A stretch of DNA of 64,000 nt from Rhipicephalus microplus (Eukaryota > Arthropoda > Arachnida > Ixodida > Ixodidae). The stretch is taken from positions 56,087,271-56,151,270 of the forward strand of contig NC_134705.1 in assembly GCF_043290135.1 (NCBI RefSeq), in the 5' to 3' direction. The notes below the pieces were generated by a model. The model saw nothing but the letters and a program-made list of their open reading frames with translations, ran no database searches and was not told where the DNA came from. Position numbers and translations under genes: made by a program. Shown here piece by piece: positions 54,533-64,000 of this stretch. How positions within the stretch are numbered: the stretch's first letter is position 1; every line of letters starts with the position of its first letter.

Positions 54533-54671
54533 TTATAAAGGAGATTTATTGAGCAGAAAGGTTGATGCTTAGAAGGCTGGGAAGGCGATGCACCAGCCGC
54601 GATTTCCGAGCTCGAGGCACTGCTGCACGCTCGATGTTGCTGCCTCTGCGCCGGAGTACTTCCTCTTCTTT

Positions 54672-54673
<2 letters not shown>
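54533..54673 (-). repeat. Probable 5' LTR remnant of the second gypsy
   Basis: About 140 bp between the PBS and the (TA)n array, containing a minus-strand AATAAA (TTTATT at about 54545). No second LTR is present to compare, and the ends do not show TG...CA, so the limits are uncertain. Confidence 0.45.

Positions 54674-54747
<74 letters not shown>
54674..54747. repeat. (TA)n dinucleotide microsatellite
   Basis: About 37 pure TA units directly beside the gypsy LTR region. Confidence 0.97.
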
Positions 54748-54749
<2 letters not shown>

Positions 54750-55352
54750 GCAGATCGACGTTCGTTCACGCCGACACCAACGTCAACGCCTACACCGACG
54801 CCAATGTCGGTGGCTAAATCCAGCCGAGGGTGTCCATATCATTGCTATCGCAATTATAGGCTCCAATAAACAGCCTCAAAACGCCTCAAGTTCCGACGTT
54901 CACATTGTGTTAAGACCGCGAAAGCGCGAATACCTCTCAAGATAATGTGATACAACAATACGCATGTCGAATATTGATTGTGTTGTCGATTCGAGATACG
55001 CCTTTTTGGTTGTCATAGCATTTGCAGTTTTTCTACATACGAACAAGTGGGCACCCAAGTGTTATTTAAGACTTTTTTAGATTATTTTATTATATTCCCT
55101 TTTCAATGGTGCATCACAGAGGGCAGTCGGATATGATGAAGTGATTTTCTGGGCAAACTTGTGCCCCCGTAAAGCCAAAAGCCTCAAGCTACACGGAACA
55201 CTCTCCGTACAATGAAAATGTCGTGCGACGTTGTCATCCTTCGACTAACCACCGCAATGCGAAATGCGTTGGCATTCATGAATTCGTTCACAAAAGTCGC
55301 CTGCCGGATCCCAACCATGGTGATTCCATGTCAGTATACAGTGATAATACCT
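54748..55352. other. Intergenic DNA, no recognised feature
   Basis: No domain or dispersed repeat of this window is found. Confidence 0.35.
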
Positions 55353-55478
55353 TGCATGTAACGTCCCAAAACAACGGTATGATTATGAGGAACGCCGTAG
55401 TGAAAGGCTCCAGAGATTTTGACGATCTTGAGTTGTTTAAATGCACGCTGACGTTAAGACGTACATGAGCACCTATCA
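55353..55478 (-). mobile_element. Ruka-like SINE remnant (copy 8)
   Basis: GTAACGTCCCAAAACAACGG and GATTATGAGGAACGCCGTAG match the 3' body in minus orientation. The tRNA head is lost. Confidence 0.7.
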
Positions 55479-55541
55479 TTACGTCTCGAAGGAAATCTGA
55501 CCATGGTGGCCAGGACCGAACCTATTTCGACGTAAAATACT

Positions 55542-55665
55542 GAAGGTCCGTGTACTGTATGATGTCAGTGCATGGTAAAAAGCACCAGACGGCCGACATT
55601 TCCGTAATACTTCACTAAGGCGTCTCACATAATCATGATGTGGTTTTGGAACATTAAACTGCATA
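55542..55665 (+). mobile_element. Ruka-like SINE remnant (copy 9)
   Basis: Faces copy 8: GTCCGTGTACTGTATGATG and CACATAATCATGATGTGG, then TTTTGGAACATTAAACTG, in plus orientation. This is the same subfamily phrase (GATGTCAGTGCA) as copy 3. Confidence 0.7.
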
Positions 55666-56583
55666 GATTTGTATATAAGTTATCGCATGTTATAGCGGTA
55701 TCACTCGGGCTTGCGTTAGGTTAGTCGTTTTATGCTTGTTATCTTTAAAAAAACAACCAGAATCCTCCACGAATTTTGGAAACAGTGCGAATCGGCTTGA
55801 ACCCAGTGGCGGTAAGAGGAACACGTTGAAATAAAAGAAATAAGCGCTCGTAAACACACTTGTTCGATTCACTTGCACAGCCTCATATCTTTTATTCGCA
55901 CGTAATTCGCTTTTAGTTGCCATCGACTATTGTACGTTTACTGTTGTTGTTCATAAAAATAAAAACATGGTTTATACATCTCTTTACGAATCGTCATAAA
56001 ATGAAACTGATATGCGTTTCACTGAGTTAGATCATAACCGTGCACTGTTTCACCACAAGAGTGTAGGAACGAATGCTGCTGTACGAAATCGCCATGCCAC
56101 AGGAGAAACGGCAAGCAGCTGAAAACTTGCAGCGTACAACCCAACCCTAAGCACGCACAACATTAGCATACAAAGGACGGGTGCGAACAAATAACGGTAA
56201 CATCTCAGCACTTGAACCACGTTACTCAATCTGGAAGAAAGAAGCATGAAATGAATGCACAAGTATAGATAGGATAAGCGTAAAGAGCGGTCACGCTGCT
56301 TGCCTAATCGTGTGTGCGCACCTATTTTCTTTCGAAGACGCAACTGTGGAACCGAGTGAAATGACGTTCATGCTCGCGATAATTTAATAGTTCAGGACTT
56401 TATTCAATATTGACAATACTAGTTTACAAAAAGTGTGTACAAGATTGGTAGTACTCAAGGAGCCCCAAAGTTAAAAACTGTCGGGGGCCTCCCATACAAA
56501 ACGTGAACGAGAAAACGAGAAGTGCATAATTCAGTGGTTACAGTATCTTCGATGAAATAGAAAAAGAACAGTGCGAAAAAAAT
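55666..56583. other. Intergenic DNA, no supported gene
   Basis: Open frames are short and lack domains. Confidence 0.35.
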
Positions 56584-56966
56584 CGGCAGATCCCACGTAC
56601 AGTGGGAATCGACGATACGCAAAGCATGAATAGAAATGTTGATTTGTCACTTTAAAATTACCACAACGTTCCGAGTTGGAGGCAAATAATGCCGTACATC
56701 AATTTCCTGTCAAGATTATTATATTTGAACGTGTCATTTACCTTCGCCATCTATTCACATCACGTCATACCGAATTTTGTGTACATAGAGCTAGCAAAAC
56801 GCCCGCGAGCACGCTATGAGCGTGGTATGTTCTCATGTTCTTACATGACACGCGTGTGAGGATTATTAGGTTTGCACCCGTCGTATATTTCGTCAGTCAT
56901 AGACGTCACATAAAAACGAAATCCGGTATATGTGCAGCTAGCAAAACGGCCGCGAACACATCATGA

Positions 56967-57350
56967 AGGACCCAATATACTGCAATGTAGCGCTGACGCG
57001 CGCGCACGCTGGGCACAGCGACGCTACGTTGGCGAAACGCGAGCACTCTATGGTCTGAGGCCAGACGTGACTGGCGCGATCAGCGTCCGTCAGTGCGGCC
57101 CGACAACAGCCGGCGCGAAATGTAACACGCTGAATTTCGTGCCGATGCGCTACCCAGACAACACAGCGTCTCTCTCTTTTCGTGACGGAGGGACGCCAGA
57201 CGAGCTGAAATGCGCATGCGTCAAAGCAACGCAGCGCGGCGCGTGCCTGCGAGGATGTGGCATGCGCGGTGCCTGGCGCAGCAACGCCGGCGTGACGGGA
57301 CGAAATGAACGTCGGTGAGCATGCACACCACTCCACGTAACGTAGAAATG
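56967..57350. other. GC-rich insert interrupting copy C
   Basis: About 380 bp rich in G and C, unlike its AT-rich surroundings, begins after ATCATGAAGGACCC and includes GCTGACGCGCGCGCACGC. It breaks the tandem unit that resumes near 57350. The open frames inside overlap on both strands. It may be an inserted repeat; the source is unknown. Confidence 0.6.
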
Positions 57351-58266
57351 TATTGGCGCCTGGACTGTGCCATGTGGTCTTGTTCTCACATAACACGCGT
57401 CTCATGATCATGTTTGCGCCAGTCACATACCTTCGTAATCCATTGGCGTCACGTAATAACAAATTTGGCATAATTGAAGCTAGCGAAACGGCCGCGAGCG
57501 CATCATCAGTGTGGCATGTACTCAAGTTCTTACATGACACGCATGTCTTCATTGTCATGTTTGGATGTGTCATTTACCTATGCCATTCGTTCGTTCGCGT
57601 CACGTAATGCTGAGTTTAGTATATGTGAAGGTAGAGAAACAGCCGCGACAGTATCATGAGCATGGCATGTAGTTATGTTGTTACATGACACTTATATCAT
57701 GTTTATAAGGTTTGCACCAGTATCATAGCTTCGTCATCCATTCACCTCCCATAATACAAAATTTGGTATAAGTGAAGCTAGTGAAACGGCCGCCAACGTA
57801 ACAAGGGCATGGCATGTAGTCATGTTGTTATATGGCACGCATCTCACGATTATCATGTTTGCACAAGTCACGTACCTTCGTCATTCATTCATGCACTGTA
57901 ACGAAATTCGCTATATGTGACGCTAGCGAAATGGCAGCTAGCGCATCATGAGCGTGGCATGTAGTCATGTTGTTACAAGACACGCATATCATAATTTTCG
58001 TGTTATGGTCTGTCGCTTGTGTTCGCCATGCAATCATGCTATACCATACCGGTTTTGCAACATGGCCATGTGAACGCAACCACCGCAAGAGCTGCAGGAC
58101 CATGAAATGCAAATCATGGCTATAATGATATACTAGTCGTGATATTTAGTTTATGACTAATCAAAGATGTTCTTCCTACAAGCATGTTATGCCATACCGA
58201 GTTTGGTATCGAAACAATTATCAAAACGGCCACGACAACTAAAAGTCCTAAGCGGCTAGATAAATA

Positions 58267-58267
<1 letters not shown>

Positions 58268-58365
<98 letters not shown>
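58268..58365. repeat. (GATA)n microsatellite of copy C
   Basis: About 24 units between the tandem array and the 3' tail. Confidence 0.98.
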
Positions 58366-58539
58366 CGTTCAACGTCGCCGAAGCTCACTAAGAAATGCTT
58401 CGCATTGACCACAAAAACAAAAACACATATTTGTTGAACCGATACAAAAGAAAAGGTAACACTGAAAAAAACGACAATTGCACTGCAAAACATAAAAACA
58501 ATATACCGTGTAACCAAGAAAAGATTGCTAGAATTGAGA

Positions 58540-59030
58540 CACTTGTTGCAACATCTATTTCTTAGTTTTCGAATGCATGTTCCGTGCTTGATGATTTATT
58601 GACGTAAGGAAGGAAATTCCACAGCTTCCTTCCCATAAACGTAGTGATGAAAATGCCGTAGGCCGTGCGAATCTTAGGCAGAAGATGATTATTCAGCTCA
58701 GAAAACCTATCAATGTTGTTACTAAACGAGCTTACACATAACAATAGATAACTTCAGCTGGGATGATTGATGAAGAGGATGAATATTGAAGTTTTGATTA
58801 ATTGGCATTGCATTGGTTAAGAAATGGCTGAATGCCATGAGACGCAGTGCTTGGTTTTGCCTGCGTTGATGGTTTTGAGGTGGGTGAAATATGTGTGTCC
58901 CCAGGCTGATATAAAAGAAGATAGATGGCGGTGAATGTGTGCGGGATAAATGGAATGAATGATATGTGGCTGAAACTATGAACGAGTTTTGATTATGGTG
59001 CGTACTCCATAGGTTACCTTGCGAGTAAAT
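58540..59030 (-). pseudogene. CR1-like LINE 3'-terminal fragment
   Basis: Minus strand reads SAWGHTYFTHLKTIN and then, after a frame change, LPKIRTAYGIFITTFMGRKL with WNFLPYVNKSSSTEHAFEN before a TAG near 58565. Arg-Thr-x-x-Gly followed by x-W-N-x-L-P is typical of the end of CR1/L2-type LINE ORF2. The copy is short and broken. Confidence 0.72.
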
Positions 59031-59699
59031 GACTGCACATAAAGATGGAACTTCTGCGCTCTAATCTCCGCTCGCTTGTCTTCTCTCTTGTGTCCCGTTA
59101 CTTAGTGGTCCCAATAATTCATTATGAACTTCATATGAATGTTCAAGATTACCCAAGAAACTTTATGCGATCAGACGTTGATATCAGGTTATCGTCCAAA
59201 CGCACACCTCGCACCTTTCGGAAACGTAGATGCGAAAGCAAGTGAAACGACGTTCGCGCTCTTTTTGCCTATACTGTTATTTCAAAGAAAACTTGTGCTG
59301 GGAGCACCAGAGGTACAAAATGTCCGAATACTGAGATAAACGCGCGCGTGAGTGAGTCATCAGGCTAGAGAACATCTATAGAGAACCAAATCAACGCTTC
59401 GTGGCTCTGCGACTGTGGACTGCCTGAAGGCCAAGGGGTTTCAGGAATGGCTAAGAAGCCTTTATGTGCGCGCCAGCTACGAATTCACACGCACATGATG
59501 GTTCGATGGACAGATGCTATGAGTTTCTCTTTTTAAGGGGACGATGACATGTGTAACACCAGGCTCGCAAAAAAATTATGAAAAGAAAGCTTTCTTTTTA
59601 TGTTGACCTGATGCTTCAGCTACTTCCATGAAATAAATAACTAAATAAATAATGCCCCATCTCCGCATCTTGAGCGAAATGCCCTAATTTTTCTGTTAT

Positions 59700-61508
59700 T
59701 TCTGTTCTTTATCTCTACTTTTCTCCTACGAATACTCTAGCCGTCTTTTACTCGCTTCTATCGCGGACGTGTTCAACTTTCAATGTTTATTCCTTATACC
59801 AAAAGCCTCATGTGCGCTTGTACTCACACGTACACCTGGGTGCATATTGCTGCATTGAGTCATAGCATGTTCTATAGTTTTTTCAGCTGCCACAGAGCAT
59901 GTGCATTTTTGTAGTTTTTTTATTAAATCTCGCTTTATGACTGCGTGTTCAAAGGCAACCTGACCTCGCTTCGAACGGTAAAGCTTTTCCCTGGAGTTAT
60001 CATGAAACCTCTCCTGCCTTATTTCGTTCTGGCCTAGTGGTATATAGTTATTGAAAGCCGAGTTCTTTTTCATCGCTGTTTTTTTTTCAATAAATCCTAT
60101 TCACCTCTCAGACTTTTTGCTAATGCTTCTCGTTGTAATATCACCCACATTGCCATCCGCACAATCAGTGATGAGCCTCCTAGTTCTTGTTTTCCACTTT
60201 GCGTTCACGCCATTTCTATACAAATACCCGAACACTTTCCCTGCCCATCTGCACTCCTTCATTTTCTTAAGCCTCTCTTCAAATATCAATTTGTTCTGAG
60301 TTTCCCTACTTCAAGGCCTGTTCATCCCATATCCCCTTTTACAACGTCATTCGTCATCTTCCTGTGAGCACCCAACACGAGGCGTCCCACAGCTCTTAAA
60401 TTTATATCCATTCTTGATTTCACCTCTAACTCCACGGACACTACTGAGTTCCCAAATGTAACCGCTGAAACCTTACGCTTTTCCACAGACCTCGAAGCAC
60501 TTCCTACCCATTGTCCCCCTATAACACTCTTACTTTTATTGTTGCGGCTTTCCTGTTTACTTAGCTGCCGATTTTTTCCCTGTAACTTCGTATATTTATC
60601 CCCCTCATTCACCTATACTTGTCTTCGCTTACCCTCGGTATTTCGTGGCAATGCATTGAAACCACCTGATCTTCCTGATCAATAAATACCATGAGTCGAA
60701 ATTTCGTTGCACTAAATCTCAGTCCTCAAGCTTTGCCTTTCCTTCCGCATATATTTGCCAGCCACTGTATATCGTCTTGACTATCCGAAAATTCGGCATT
60801 ATAGACTGGATAAAATAGACCTTAAGCTTCTGCTCAACAATCGCATCAGCCTGTTTATGTGACAGATTAAATCCAAAGATCCTTCTTTCTCAAGGTCTTG
60901 TTTTATCTTCATTATGTTCAGCATAAATAACATCGGGGACAAAAGACATCCCAGTCTCAGCGCGTTGTTAGTTTTAGCACTGCCTATGCCTAATTCCTTC
61001 CCATTCTATGCAAACTGTACTTTCTCGGTGCATTTTTCTGAAAATATGTACACCGTCTCTTATGCTTACCTCCTTCAATGTGCCCCACAAAATGTCCTGA
61101 TTATCATTGTCATACGCCCCATTGATGTCCAGGTAAGCAACCTAAAAGGGCCTGTCTCTATTTTAGATATTTCTCTACACTGAAAAAGAACGAGCTTGTT
61201 ATCGTCATGACCACTTGTCGATTGAGATCCAATCTGAAGTTCTCTCAAAATAATAATTTCTTCTGCCCAGGTTCCTATACGTAGCTTAACTGCCTGAATC
61301 GCCATCCTGTAGAGTGCAGATGTAATGGTTAGCGGTCTATGCAAGTGAATGTTAACCTTTTCCCCCTTAGTTTCAGGGATTAGGTTCGTTGATTTTCCAC
61401 CGAGTGCCTGATATTTACTTCTCCTGTGTGTACTTTTCTGCGGCTTTCAGCAGTGCTTCCTTAGTGCTATGTCCTAGTTCGGTGATGAGGCGAATGGGAA
61501 CGCCTTCT
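59700..61508 (-). pseudogene. Non-LTR retrotransposon (LINE), decayed
   Basis: Minus-strand RT begins near 61344 with HRPLTITSALYRMAIQAVKL and LRELQIGSQSTSGHDDNKLV, where active relatives have a PITLTS and an FRxGRxxEDN block. It continues with GCLLSPMLFMLNI near 60940, a region where the catalytic Asp-Asp is lost, then VKSRMDINLRAVGRLVLGAH near 60410 and a cysteine-containing CTCSVAAEKTIEHAM near 59905. Several frame changes break it. I cannot assign a clade. An internal block recurs at 62600-62709. Confidence 0.82.
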
Positions 61509-62709
61509 TAGTCCGAAGTTCACTTTTAATTCGGACCTATATCAATGATTTACCTACCAACATCGATTCCCAAGCTTGTTTGTTTGCAGATAACTGTGCA
61601 CTTTATCGCAAAATAACCAACGACTCAGACGTGACATCACTACAGAGTATTTTGGATAGCGTATCACAGTGGTGCCACACCTGACAGATGAAACTAAACG
61701 TCACTAAATGGAAAAGCATGTGCGTAACCAGGTGCAATGTTACCTCTCTGTCCTATTTCTTTAACACTTTTTCCCTGCAACCAGGCTTCTATTTATTACC
61801 TTTGCGTTTACATATCTAACAACTTTTCATGGGGACATCACGTTCATTACGTATCAGCTAAAGCAAACCAAACTTTAGGTTACTTGCAAAGAAAGTTCTA
61901 TTTTGCCCCACCTTCACTAAAACTGTTTCTTTACACTACATACGTTCACCCTCAATTAGAATATGCCTCATCTCTCTGGGATCCGCATTGCGCTACATTA
62001 TTACAAAGCATTGAGGCAAGAGAAAATCGCTCTGTTCGCTTAATCTCATTTAGTTATGACCACAATGCCAGTATGACAAACATAAAATCAGCTCTAAATT
62101 CCTTCACTCTAGCAACCCGTCGAAAACATTCACACAATTGTATATTTCACAAAATTCGCTACCACATTACCACTCTTCGTTCCTTGTTGTTACGCCCAGC
62201 TTTGTTCCGCTCACATTCGCTCGGTCATCGTCATGAGGTTACCATAGCATATTTTCCAAATACTGCAGGCTCGCACAGATTTATTCCCAAAACAACAGAA
62301 TATTGAAATCACTTACCAGTCTTTCTAAGTGATATAAATGATACAACTGCATTTAAAAATGTCATATCTAGCCTTCTTTAGTGCTACTTGTTTTTTTTCT
62401 TTGTATTGTACTCTACTCGATGTAGGCTTCTGTTTTTTTGTAATTATTCTGTGTAATGAATTGAGTTTTACTTTCATACATTTATTGTAATGCTCTTGTT
62501 TACTATGTACACCCCCACCCCCTCTATAAAGTGTACACACTGAGGCTATTATAAATAAATACCAGAATAAATAAATGAATGTATATATATAAATAAATTA
62601 ATTTATTTTCCACCGAGTGTTTAGTATTTTGTTCTTCTGTAAGCACTTTTACCGATTTCAGCAGTGCTTGTCTAGTGCCTTGGCTTAGTTCGTTAATGTG
62701 GTGGATCGG
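61393..62709. repeat. Duplicated LINE segment flanking the CR1 insertion
   Basis: 61393-61508 and 62603-62709 are homologous (TTTTCCACCGAGTG then TTTCAGCAGTGCTT and TAGTTCGGTGATG versus TTAGTTCGTTAATG), about three-quarters identical by eye, and lie on either side of the CR1-like LINE. The divergence is too large for a target duplication, so they are two older LINE pieces. Confidence 0.6.
61530..62590 (+). pseudogene. CR1-like LINE, 5'-truncated
   Basis: Starts inside the RT with TYINDLPTNIDSQACLFADN, so the catalytic FADD is altered to FADN. It continues with NFSWGHHVHYVSAKANQTLG and PQLEYASSLWDPHCATLLQS in the 61737-62306 frame, typical of the CR1/L2 clade. One stop near 61682 and a frame change separate the parts. 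It ends near an A-rich AATAAATA tail at about 62565. Confidence 0.83.
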
Positions 62710-63958
62710 TGTCACAAACGAGCGCACCAAAAAAGCACGCGCCGCCGAATTTTAGCGACAGTAACGATACCAAGAACAGAGAGGCGCCTCAAGGTGAACG
62801 ATAAAGAGGAAAACAAACATCCAAAGGCTCCCCGGGCATGCCGTCTCTCCCCCTTCAGAAGAGCAGTCTCGCCGACCATCCTTCTCACATCGGCCGCCGA
62901 GCAAGTCCTGGAAGGTTCTTGAGGTACTGAGGCGGGGTAATGCAGAGTTGCGTCACGAGTCGCGAACGGCCCTCAAAACGTCTCGCGCTTTCCCCAGCGT
63001 TGGCTGTGCATCGCGCTGACGAAACGATGAGAATTTTCTGGAATCTAGCGCGAAAGGTAGTTAAGCGAGCAGCGGAGAAAGAAAATGAGGAGAAGAAGGA
63101 ATGGTGCGCCACTGTGCGTAGGGTCTTCCGCCGTGTGGCGAAGCCTTTTGTCCTCAGTGACAAAGGAGGAGAATAAGAAAGTTTGCGCCCGTGTTCGTAG
63201 GCAGAAGATGAAAGATTTGCGCAAGTGTGCGTAGGGTCACTCCGCCGAATTGTAACGGTGAAGGTTTTGTCCTTGGCGACAAAGCCGACGGTGAAGAGGA
63301 TTTCCACCTGAGGGGTGAAGACTCATGCTACAAGCAGAAGAGTATGTCTACCGCCAAAGAGCGAAGAGGCGTCCTGCAATGGCAACGCGTAGGGAGCCGA
63401 CGTGTTACCGGTGACGTTTGGTGCTTGGAGAGCGGCCAATCAAAGACGCGAGGTTTCCTGGAAGAGAAACTTCGGGGCCGGCGGAACAACAACAGCGCTG
63501 GACATTGAGTGAGGGATTCTTGAAAGAGTATCTTTCAGAGTTTGTTCCAAGGACTTTGTATTGAATAAGTCTTCGAACTCTTTAGTCTTTAAGTGTCTTG
63601 GCTGTTCGATTCATGCGATTGCATTGTAGTGAGTATTGTTGTTTGTGTTCGTTGTTTCGAGTGTGGCTGATTGTACTGTGTAGTACGTTGTTCAATTGGT
63701 GACATATCGCATTAAACTATAGTTGAGTGTGCATATTTGTGTATCGTATCAATCTGCCATAATTGAGAATATAATTTTGTTTTGTTTATCAACTCTCGGC
63801 TCTGACTTGTTCTTTTAGCCACGGCTGGCGTCCGCTGGCACGCCAAATAGGACCACTTTTGAATTGTTCACTCTTTCGTGGTGCAGTTCAGGGGGCCGAT
63901 ACTTCGGCCCTTGAGATTAGCCCGGTGGTCGCCTCCCTAATTAACGGGACTTGTGACA
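62710..63958 (+). mobile_element. Putative long LTR at the right end (element continues outside)
   Basis: A 1.25-kb segment starts TGTCACAA and ends TTGTGACA: an 8-bp perfect inverted pair with TG...CA ends. It is more GC-rich than its left neighbour. It contains two related blocks (about 63113-63180 and 63226-63290) with the shared words TGCGTAGGGTC and TTTTGTCCT. No coding domain is present. It may be an LTR of a BEL/Pao, gypsy or other element; I cannot decide the family. Without the partner LTR the boundaries are inferred. Confidence 0.55.
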
Positions 63959-63959
63959 A

Positions 63960-64000
63960 TGGGAACGCCATCTAAGCCAGCAGTAATGCGCAAAGGATTT
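63960..64000 (+). other. Candidate PBS and start of an element's first ORF
   Basis: TGGGAACGCCATCTAAGC follows the LTR end by one base, where a primer-binding site would lie. An ATG at 63959 opens a frame to the window end. Whether it is coding cannot be judged from 14 codons. Confidence 0.3.

Larger units (their letters stand above)
56584..58400 (+). mobile_element. HINE-like (Helentron-type) non-autonomous element, copy C
   Basis: Head CGGCAGATCCCACGTACAGT (from 56584) with GTGGGAATCGACGATACGC, aligned with the heads of A and B. In this copy CCCAC-GTACA-GTGGG can form a hairpin. Tandem units follow with cores at about 56761, 56907, 57450, 57601, 57748 and 57894 (146-151 bp apart apart from the gap made by the GC-rich insert at 56967-57350). 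(GATA)n runs 58268-58365, then ACGTCGCCGAAGCTCAC and the hairpin-forming AAATGCTTCGCATT near 58394-58407. The longest and most complete copy. Confidence 0.78.

Noticed and set aside
54562..54945. 127-codon frame with YIYIYIY residues near the gypsy LTR
   Set aside because: Translation of the (TA)n array.

Overview
This window is intergenic and intronic DNA from an arthropod nuclear genome, most likely a hard tick (Ixodidae). The strongest clue is a set of dispersed tRNA-derived SINEs that I recognise as the tick family Ruka. Degenerate RTE-type LINEs, broken Ty3/gypsy elements, tetranucleotide microsatellites and the absence of dense ORFs fit the same source. Species cannot be told from the sequence alone.

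Host coding content is very small. Three phase-compatible exons on the + strand (3125-3269, 12931-13188, 13370-13536) encode the C-terminal end of an acyl-CoA synthetase / 4-coumarate-CoA ligase / luciferase-like (ANL) enzyme, with a poly(A) signal at 13807. Its 9.66-kb intron is filled with repeats: two copies of a microsatellite-bearing repeat, a Ruka fragment, and an RTE LINE carrying a foldback-like insertion. That LINE ends only about 36 bp before the next exon. A second probable host exon (minus strand, 26414-26575) encodes an unrecognised 53-residue C-terminus.

Layout. 1-2790: (TTA)n, then a minus-strand RTE LINE split by a Ruka SINE. 3125-13830: the ligase exons and their repeat-filled intron. 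14911-16036: two Rukas, one split by a 143-bp TIR element. 18630-24263: a decayed Ty3/gypsy element with two LTRs inside a (CATA)n array. 26414-27566: the unknown exon and a TIR element. 31532-34345: (TA)n arrays, then three 455-bp tandem units carrying a tRNA-like cloverleaf, the third split by a LINE with a 16-bp target duplication. 36075-39500: another microsatellite-bearing repeat and GT- and GACA-rich arrays. 40617-42972: two head-to-head copies of a Helentron/HINE-like element; a third copy lies at 56584-58400. 47130-47450, 58540-59030, 59700-61508 and 61530-62590: LINE fragments. 51253-54673: a truncated minus-strand Ty3/gypsy element. 62710-64000: a putative long LTR whose element runs out of the window.

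The most interesting system is the HINE-like family. Its order is a conserved 5' head, a tandem array of ~146-156-bp units, a (GATA)n microsatellite, and a 3' tail with a short hairpin that can pair with the head. I infer a non-autonomous rolling-circle (Helentron-type) element of the pearl/DINE/HINE architecture; this family name is inference, the structure is seen directly. No operon logic applies here: the genes do not cooperate, and most of the window records nested transposition.
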